Shown here: one piece after another, positions 59,170-64,000 of the stretch
How positions within the stretch are numbered: the first letter of the stretch is position 1
How the letters are laid out: every line of letters begins with the position of its first letter
Translations under genes and position numbers: made by a program
NCBI GenBank assembly: GCA_037045455.1
Contig: JBAOIN010000009.1
Span: 186,001-250,000, forward strand
Direction: 5' to 3'
DNA from: JADKAV01 sp037045455
Lineage (GTDB): Bacteria > Actinomycetota > Actinomycetes > S36-B12 > UBA10799
Length of the DNA: 64,000 bases
The notes under the pieces: model-generated
Told to the model about the DNA's origin: nothing
Seen by the model: only the letters and a program-made list of their open reading frames with translations
The model's database searches: none

Positions 59170-59393
59170 CAATCCTCCTCGACGTACGGGCAGTGCCGGC
59201 ACCCGCTGCCGCAGCACTGGCCGCGCTGCAGATGGAACTGCGCGGTGAGCACGAACAGGCCGGTGTCGGGGTCGCTGTACATCGACTCGCCGGCCGCGAT
59301 GGCTGCCCGGTGCCGGTTGAGGATCTCCTCGCGGCGCGGGTGATCCACTGGCAGCCGACTGGGATGCGGGATCAGCGGGTCGGGTCGGGTCAC
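59169..59393 (-). CDS. DUF5522 family protein
   Basis: 74 residues ending in the DUF5522 signature: MYSDPDTGLFVLTAQFHLQR followed by GQCCGSGCRHCPYVEED. Four Cys and a His in CCGSGCRHC suggest a bound metal or iron-sulfur cluster. GATAAT lies six bases before the GTG, the best -10 match in the window. Function unknown. Confidence 0.82.
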   Translation of the reverse strand: MTRPDPLIPHPSRLPVDHPRREEILNRHRAAIAAGESMYSDPDTGLFVLTAQFHLQRGQCCGSGCRHCPYVEED

Positions 59394-59399
59394 CTCGTC

Positions 59400-59405
59400 A
59401 TTATC
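59400..59405 (-). promoter_or_regulatory. -10 hexamer GATAAT, leaderless start at 59393
   Basis: GATAAT, six bases, GTG. Confidence 0.58.
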
Positions 59406-59437
59406 GGGGCCGCGCGGAAAGGCATGTGCCCTTCTGA

Positions 59438-60070
59438 CTACTCGGCTGGACCCACCATGTCGCCGAGCACCTCGATCATGGGCCGCAACTTCTCCAGTGC
59501 CGTGCGCAGGGTTCGCTCGACCCGCTTGGTCCCCATCCAGGCCTCAGGCTCCCAATGTCGCGTGGCGTGCATCGTGCGATACCGGTACAGGTCGAGGTCG
59601 GGGTCGTCTTCCGCCACGCCGCGGGGCCGAGTCTTCAACTGGTCGCCGCCGATCGTGAACCCGCCCTTGGTCGCCGCCTTCATCGCCCGGCGCAATTCCT
59701 CGCCGCCCTGCTCGGCCAAAGCCCCTCGGAAACGCTTCACCTGCTCGCCGGTTGACTGGTACCAGCCGCCTGCCGCCATAAGACCTTCGGCTGAGATCTG
59801 CAGGTACCAGCCCAGGCCGTTCGGCCCCTCCAGCAGGCAACCCTGGTGATCTTTGATCGGGGTCTTGTCGCGGCTGAAGCGCATATCCCGGTAGGGGCGG
59901 TACAGATGTGCCGGGCCGAAGTCGGGCTCGAGGGCCGCGGCCAGTTCCCGCAGGGGTTCACGCACGTTCTGCTCGTACTCGCTCTTGTGCGCATTCCAGA
60001 ACTCGCGGCTGTTCTCGACGGCCAGCAGGTCGTAGAAATCGAAGGCTTCCGCCGGTATCCCTATAGTCAT
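59438..60070 (-). CDS. DUF2461 family protein
   Basis: A 210-residue DUF2461 protein. Typical elements are FYDLLAVENSREFWNAHKSE, RDMRFSRDKTPIKDHQGCLL, GWYLQISAEGLMAAGGWYQS and LDLYRYRTMHATRHWEPE. ATG at 60070 gives the family's normal start; CAGGGT lies six bases upstream. Function unknown. Confidence 0.86.
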   Translation of the reverse strand: MTIGIPAEAFDFYDLLAVENSREFWNAHKSEYEQNVREPLRELAAALEPDFGPAHLYRPYRDMRFSRDKTPIKDHQGCLLEGPNGLGWYLQISAEGLMAAGGWYQSTGEQVKRFRGALAEQGGEELRRAMKAATKGGFTIGGDQLKTRPRGVAEDDPDLDLYRYRTMHATRHWEPEAWMGTKRVERTLRTALEKLRPMIEVLGDMVGPAE

Positions 60071-60076
60071 GGGCCC

Positions 60077-60082
60077 ACCCTG
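60077..60082 (-). promoter_or_regulatory. -10-like hexamer CAGGGT, leaderless start at 60070
   Basis: CAGGGT, six bases, ATG. First base departs from TANNNT. Confidence 0.42.
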
Positions 60083-60159
60083 CCCCGCAGTTGCGACAGG
60101 CTGCCAGTCCGTGGGGCCGAACCTGTGGATGAGTGGGTTCCAGCGGGGCATCAGTAACC

Positions 60160-60369
60160 ATGACCCAAGAGAACCGCGAAGGCCACGGCCCGCATCCCGA
60201 CCCACCGGTCGACGAGAACCTGGACATCGTCGACGACGAGACCGATCCGCAATCCAGCGGCGAGGGTCCGCACCCCGATCCCGACGACGACGAGGTCGAC
60301 GAAGCCGGCAAGGAGTCGTTCCCGACCAGCGACCCGCCGTCCAGCTGGGCTGGTTCGGACGGGTCGTAG
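60160..60369 (+). CDS. Small acidic disordered protein with ESFP-SDPP motif
   Basis: 69 residues, mostly Asp, Glu, Pro and Ser, certainly disordered. The duplicated GPHPDP phrase and the C-terminal AGKESFPTSDPPSSWAGS mark it as one of the widespread small bacterial proteins with an ESFPASDPPSW-type motif, whose function is unknown. The ATG giving MTQENREG was chosen; a start nine codons earlier is possible. It diverges from the DUF2461 gene. Confidence 0.72.
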   Translation: MTQENREGHGPHPDPPVDENLDIVDDETDPQSSGEGPHPDPDDDEVDEAGKESFPTSDPPSSWAGSDGS

Positions 60370-60405
60370 GATCTCGCCCGCGTCCTCCAGGCGCCCGCTT
60401 CGTTG

Positions 60406-60498
60406 CACGACCGATCCGTGAAAATTCCGGGCATCCGTTACGGGGTCTTGGCGTCCGGAAGGCTCACCGATGCCCTGCATGCTCACCGATTGCGACTT
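60406..60498. repeat. Palindromic intergenic repeat C, copy 2
   Basis: Shares CACGACCGATCCGTGA, then ATTCCGGGCA, the GGGGTCTTGGCG centre and the closing TCACCGATTGCGACTTC with copy 1 at 14530-14633, but has diverged more in the arms. Lies between two plus-strand genes. Confidence 0.68.
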
Positions 60499-60547
60499 CG
60501 CCCTGGCCAGCGCTGACGAATCGAAGCAACCGGGGACACCCGCGCAC

Positions 60548-60553
60548 TAGCGT
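60548..60553 (+). promoter_or_regulatory. -10 hexamer TAGCGT, leaderless start at 60560
   Basis: TAGCGT, six bases, GTG. Confidence 0.58.
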
Positions 60554-60559
60554 CGACCC

Positions 60560-61796
60560 GTGAGCCTGACCACCCGGGTGCTTGATGCAACCAAGAGCCG
60601 CGACCGGGTGCTCGATGCCGTCAAGGCGATCGCCCTGCTCCTGGTCATCGCCGGGCACAGCCTCGCGTGGCACGTCCGGCCAGACGGGACAGCGGTCAAC
60701 GTCTTGGAGGACGCCCACTACCTGATCGTGCTCACCTGGCTGTTCCAGGTACTGCCCCTGTTCTTCGCCGCCGGTGCGGTGAGCAACATGGCGTCTCTGC
60801 AGCGGCACGGTCCGCACGACTATCTGCAGGCGCGGGGGGTGCGACTGCTGGCACCGGTGGTCGTCTACGCCACGTTCTGGACCGCCCTGCTGTTGCCGTT
60901 CAGCGCGCAGCCGATAGGCCGCTTCCTGGCACAACTGCTGTGGTTCGCGGGCGTCTACTTGCTGGTCGCCGCTGCCGCAGTGGTGACCAGCAGGTGGCCG
61001 GCCTGGGTCCTGGCGCCGTGGTTGGTGCTCATCGTCGGCGTGGATGCGTTGCGCCTCACGCCCCTGGCAGGACTGGGCTGGCTGAACATGCTGCTGGTGT
61101 GGGGCTGGTTGCATCAGTGCGGCTACTACCTGCCACGACTGCGCGGCGACCGGCGGGCGATCGTCGGCCGGCCTCGCGCTCATCGCCACCAGCATCGCCG
61201 TCGCGTTCGCCGGCCCGTACTCGGTCAGCCTGATCTCCGTGAACGGGATCCCTGGGCTGTCGAACCTGGCCCCGCCCAGCGTCGTTCTCGCGGCGTTCGG
61301 AGCCGGACAGATCCTGCTACTGGCGGGACTCTGGCCAGCCTTGCAGCGGCTGTTCGCGCGGGACCGGCTGTGGGTTCCGGTAGCGCTGATGGGAGCGCGC
61401 GGCATGGGCATGTACCTGTGGCACATCCCGTTGGTCGGCATCGCCGCCGCCAGCGCCATGGCCCTGGGTTTCCAGGCCGCACCGCTGAGTGCCGCCTGGT
61501 GGGGCGTGCATCTACTCGTGGTGGCGCTGGTCCTCCCCGGAGCCTGGCTGCTCGCCGGGGTGGCCGCGGTTCCGGAGGCATGGCTGCGCCGGTTCCGCAC
61601 CTGGCGCAGTGCGCCTGCCCTTGGATGCCTGCTCGGCGGCTTCTTCGTTCTGAACACGGCTGCCACAGGGTTCGCGACATGGTGGGGCACCGGCGCCGCG
61701 GGGTTGCCATCCACTGCCCTGATCAACCTGGCGATGGTCATTTTGGGATTCGTCCTGACCTCGCCGAGCAGGCAGGGGCCGCTCGAAGCCAATTAG
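60560..61796 (+). CDS. Membrane acyltransferase, family 3 (one frameshift)
   Basis: About 411 residues across one shift; a polytopic acyltransferase-3 protein that would O-acylate a cell-envelope sugar or lipid. It opens SRDRVLDAVKAIALLLVIAGH with the catalytic-type His and has LPLFFAAGAVSNMASLQRH, the family's second motif, then about ten helices. The frame breaks near 61165: RRAIV should continue AGLALIATSIAVAFAGPYSV after removing one G. GTG start fixed by TAGCGT. Target unknown. Confidence 0.8.
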
Positions 61797-61797
61797 C

Positions 61798-62193
61798 ATG
61801 CCCACCATGACGCGTGCAGTGGCCGCCACCATTGTCGGAGCAGTCGCCTTGGTCATCGCTGTGGTGATGACGACGTATGTGGCGCTCGCCCCTTTGATCC
61901 CCAAACGAGTGGTGACGGTTTCCGGCACGACCGGCACCGTGCAGACCAGTACGGCCTCGCTGTTGGAAGCCGCGGGCTGGCCGATCATCGCCGCCTTGGC
62001 GGTGATCGTGGCTGTGGCGGCCGCGCCGCTGCTGGTCCGCACCCGCTGGGCCTTCCTAACGGCAGCGGCAGCCCTCGCGATCATCAGCGCGGTGACGTGG
62101 TCCACCGTCGGGCCGTATCTACTCGCGCCCGCGGTGGTGCTGCTGATCGCAGGTGTCGTCGCCCAGCCACGCGCGACGCAGGCACTTCGTTAG
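61798..62193 (+). CDS. Small membrane protein
   Basis: 131 residues with four hydrophobic helices (AATIVGAVALVIAVVMTTYV, AAGWPIIAALAVIVAVAAAP, AFLTAAAALAIISAVTW, LLAPAVVLLIAGVVAQ). It begins one base after the acyltransferase stop, so it is co-transcribed. No motif recognised. Confidence 0.66.
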   Translation: MPTMTRAVAATIVGAVALVIAVVMTTYVALAPLIPKRVVTVSGTTGTVQTSTASLLEAAGWPIIAALAVIVAVAAAPLLVRTRWAFLTAAAALAIISAVTWSTVGPYLLAPAVVLLIAGVVAQPRATQALR

Positions 62194-62310
62194 CAGTCCG
62201 ACATAAGCCCGTTCGGGAAACCGGCGAAAACTCGATCTAATGGTTTCGCCTGACGCGTCGATACAGAGAGTGCTCAAGAAAGATCCGTACCGCCGAACGG
62301 AGCACTACAC

Positions 62311-62727
62311 ATGAAGATCAACCGGAAGGGCGTCGCCCTGCTCGGAGGAGCAGCTTCCATCCTTGTGGTGGGAGCCTCGGCAGCGACCCTCGGGACTCTC
62401 ACGCCGCAGACTCTCGGTGCCACGACCGCCGTGGTGGCAGCCTGCCAGAGCAGTGGCTTGGGGGTGTCCTGGGGCACGCCGACGTACACCACCACGCCCA
62501 CGTACACCGTGAACTCGGGCACTGTCACAGGCATCGCCGCCGGTTGCATCACCACGCCGGCCAAGCAGTTCCGGGTCGACGTATCGACCGGAGCCGGCGC
62601 GTCGCTGGCCAATGCCACGGGCACGTTCCCGACCACCGGCACCCCGCCGCAGACCACCCCATTCACCCTGAGTGCGGCCGTGGACGCTGCGGCCATCACC
62701 CAGGTGACGCTCGTGGTCTACGGCTGA
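62311..62727 (+). CDS. Secreted protein with SipW-type-like N-terminus, paralogue 1
   Basis: 138 residues: basic start and hydrophobic helix (GVALLGGAASILVVGASAAT) leading into ATLGTLTPQTLGA, reminiscent of SipW-dependent signal regions. The mature part is Thr/Gly/Ala-rich beta sheet with two Cys, in AACQSSG and AAGCITT. No cell-wall anchor. It shares layout and Cys spacing with the next gene. The 62194-62310 spacer before it holds no further gene; GGAG lies at some distance from the ATG. Confidence 0.68.
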   Translation: MKINRKGVALLGGAASILVVGASAATLGTLTPQTLGATTAVVAACQSSGLGVSWGTPTYTTTPTYTVNSGTVTGIAAGCITTPAKQFRVDVSTGAGASLANATGTFPTTGTPPQTTPFTLSAAVDAAAITQVTLVVYG

Positions 62728-62748
62728 GCCAGCAGCTCCGCCGCCGCC

Positions 62749-63162
62749 ATGACCGCCCGACTGAAGGGCGCCGCCGCCACCACGCTCGCCATCGCGGTGG
62801 CGGTGATTGGCGTGTCCCAGGCCGCCACGTTAGGAACCGTCTCCGGGCGTTCCCTGGCAGCCGGGACGGTCAGCAATCCTGTGCTGTGTTCGGCAGGCTC
62901 GATCGCAGTCACCACGCAGGTGGGCTACAGCTCAAGCCGCTATGAGATCTACCAACTGACCTTCAGCGGGATCCCGGCCGGCTGCCAGGGGAAGTCCTTC
63001 ATCGCGCAGTTCGCGGACAGCACCACGAACGCCTCGCTGGGCATGGTGACAGGAACGCTGCCGGCGGCGGCATCCGGAACGGCCGCCGTTCCAGCCGGGA
63101 CGAACCCCAACCTCAACTCCGTCAGTTCAACGCTGAAGGTGGTGCTGTATGTCTCGGGCTAG
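62749..63162 (+). CDS. Secreted protein with SipW-type-like N-terminus, paralogue 2
   Basis: 137 residues: hydrophobic helix (AATTLAIAVAVIGVSQAATL) followed by GTVSGRSLAAGT, then a Ser/Thr-rich beta domain with a Cys pair in VLCSAGS and AGCQGKS. Similar in order and length to paralogue 1, 21 bases upstream. Overlaps the next gene by 14 bases. Likely a surface or fibre component; inference only. Confidence 0.68.
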   Translation: MTARLKGAAATTLAIAVAVIGVSQAATLGTVSGRSLAAGTVSNPVLCSAGSIAVTTQVGYSSSRYEIYQLTFSGIPAGCQGKSFIAQFADSTTNASLGMVTGTLPAAASGTAAVPAGTNPNLNSVSSTLKVVLYVSG

Positions 63163-63928
63163 CCGGCCGGGCAGCCTCGCCGCCGGGGCGCTGTTCCTTG
63201 CGTTTCTACTCGTGGTGATCACCCACTGGACGACGACCGGCTGGGCGGCAGGCACCTCGATCTCCGCGCAGCGCCTGTACGTGTCCACCGTCACCACGAC
63301 GCCGGGCGTGGCCCTGCAGGACACGTTTGGCACCAACGGCTCGCTCAATGCCCGGGTCGTGCCGACGATCGACCCCACCGGCGGCACCACGTTCGGCACT
63401 CTGACAACCAACCGCCCGTCCTGGACCGCCTCCGACACCACCTGGACGACCGCGAGTTCTCGGGCATTGCACGGCGCCAGCGGTGCACCGAGCGTGGCGT
63501 CGATCCCGTGGCTGTCCCGCTCTTCATATGTCCAGGTGCGGTTCGGGACAGCGGCCACCGCCTCGAACGCCGGCCTGGGCATGCTGTGCGATGCGGCCAC
63601 GAGCTGCATCGGTGCGAGGCTGCGGCGGGTCTCGACGACCTACTACCTGGACCTCGGCACGCTCAGTTCCGGCACCTTCACCGCTGCCACGTCCCCCACC
63701 TGCACATCCGGTGCGACCTGCACGGTCAAGGTCGGCACGTCCGTCACGGCCACTACTGACCTGCGGTTGACCTACAACGCGACCACCTATGCCATGGTGA
63801 TGACCTTTGGCGCGCTCACCGCGACGATGACGGTGCCTAGCGGCTACCGGTCAAACACCCGCGCGGGGCTGTTCGCTCTCGCCAACAGCGATGGCACGCG
63901 GTTCGCGCAGTTCCAGGTGGACACGTGA
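63149..63928 (+). CDS. Membrane-anchored or secreted jelly-roll-like protein
   Basis: 259 residues: N-terminal hydrophobic helix (AAGALFLAFLLVVITHW), then a beta-rich domain resembling a LamG/DUF1080-type jelly roll: ALQDTFGTNGSLNARVVPTI, LRRVSTTYYLDLGTLSSG and SNTRAGLFALANSDGTRFAQ. Two Cys pairs (MLCDAATSCIG, PTCTSGATCTV). It begins inside paralogue 2 and its TGA overlaps the next ATG, so four genes form one operon. Carbohydrate or surface binding is possible but unproven. Confidence 0.68.
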   Translation: MSRASRPGSLAAGALFLAFLLVVITHWTTTGWAAGTSISAQRLYVSTVTTTPGVALQDTFGTNGSLNARVVPTIDPTGGTTFGTLTTNRPSWTASDTTWTTASSRALHGASGAPSVASIPWLSRSSYVQVRFGTAATASNAGLGMLCDAATSCIGARLRRVSTTYYLDLGTLSSGTFTAATSPTCTSGATCTVKVGTSVTATTDLRLTYNATTYAMVMTFGALTATMTVPSGYRSNTRAGLFALANSDGTRFAQFQVDT

Positions 63929-64000
63929 TGAGCACCCCGCCGAGCAGCTTTTGGGACAACTGGACACCCGCGCCCGACCCGGTGCCGACGGGACCCCGAC
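63928..64000 (+). CDS. Unidentified protein, cut by window end
   Basis: An ATG overlapping the preceding TGA opens a frame reading MSTPPSSFWDNWTPAPDPVP before the window ends. Pro-rich cytoplasmic N-terminus. In SipW-type loci a signal peptidase often follows, so that is one candidate, but 24 codons do not allow an assignment. Confidence 0.5.
   Translation, partial: MSTPPSSFWDNWTPAPDPVPTGPR

Noticed and set aside
56344..59343. A 999-codon plus-strand open frame opposite the AmmeMemoRadiSam genes
   Set aside because: It is antisense to three well-supported genes, has no family motif, and is the kind of long frame produced by GC-rich third positions on the other strand.
1..64000. CRISPR arrays, insertion sequences, integrases, tRNA and rRNA genes
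   Set aside because: Read for on both strands; no regularly spaced direct repeats, transposase motifs or structural RNA signatures were found.

Overview
The window is high-GC DNA (roughly two thirds G+C by eye) from the chromosome of an actinomycete (Actinomycetota). The main evidence is the gene order tilS-hpt-ftsH-folE-folP-folB-folK-DUF3180 behind a DUF2342 metalloprotease, a DUF2520 gene coupled to panC, a WS/DGAT acyltransferase, an Rv2747-type ArgA, and many leaderless promoters. Family and genus cannot be fixed. No tRNA, rRNA, CRISPR array, transposase or integrase was seen. The region is almost fully coding and no non-coding stretch reaches 300 bases.

Layout. 1-8.0 kb: lipid and xenobiotic-type enzymes (WS/DGAT C-terminus, PPOX flavoprotein, haloalkane dehalogenase, MpaB-type oxygenase, NmrA-like protein, MFS carrier, Gfo/Idh/MocA oxidoreductase, aldehyde dehydrogenase). 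8-18.6 kb: membrane and envelope proteins, a 43-residue protein with elaborate upstream palindromes, a hydrolase/flavin monooxygenase pair, a macro-domain protein, YceI and DUF429. 18.7-21.4 kb: a compact sulfur operon (excisionase-type HTH/PocR-like regulator, sulfide:quinone oxidoreductase, DsrC/TusE-like protein, DsrE-like protein). 21.4-28.3 kb: two divergent DNA glycosylases, AI-2E transporter, methyltransferase, phosphoglucomutase, SDR, ArgA. 28.4-33.2 kb: DUF2520-panC-nadB-nadC-coaX, joining NAD and CoA synthesis. 33.3-36.4 kb: paired zinc-ribbon membrane proteins and paired bacterial-PH proteins. 36.6-41 kb: an orphan NuoD-like protein and a four-gene betaine/choline-type ABC importer. 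41-49 kb: the folate, ftsH, hpt, tilS and metalloprotease cluster. 49-52.7 kb: rhomboid protease, a decayed duplicate of the metalloprotease 5' end, and a lower-GC cassette with a small cysteine-containing secreted protein, an ABC ATPase and two membrane proteins. 52.8-60.4 kb: FAD oxidoreductase, SDR, the AmmeMemoRadiSam genes with an acyl-CoA-synthetase-like gene inserted, and small DUF proteins. 60.5-64 kb: acyltransferase and a surface-protein locus cut by the window end.

Three features run through the whole window. First, many genes begin exactly 6-7 nt after a TANNNT-type hexamer, which is the geometry of leaderless transcripts. Second, spacers carry several families of palindromic repeats, one of them in both orientations. 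Third, seven genes, among them nadC, coaX, tilS and pgm, carry nine single-base frameshifts, eight of them extra G/C bases. The last point is best explained by assembly or sequencing error, so these genes should be read as intact until raw reads are checked.
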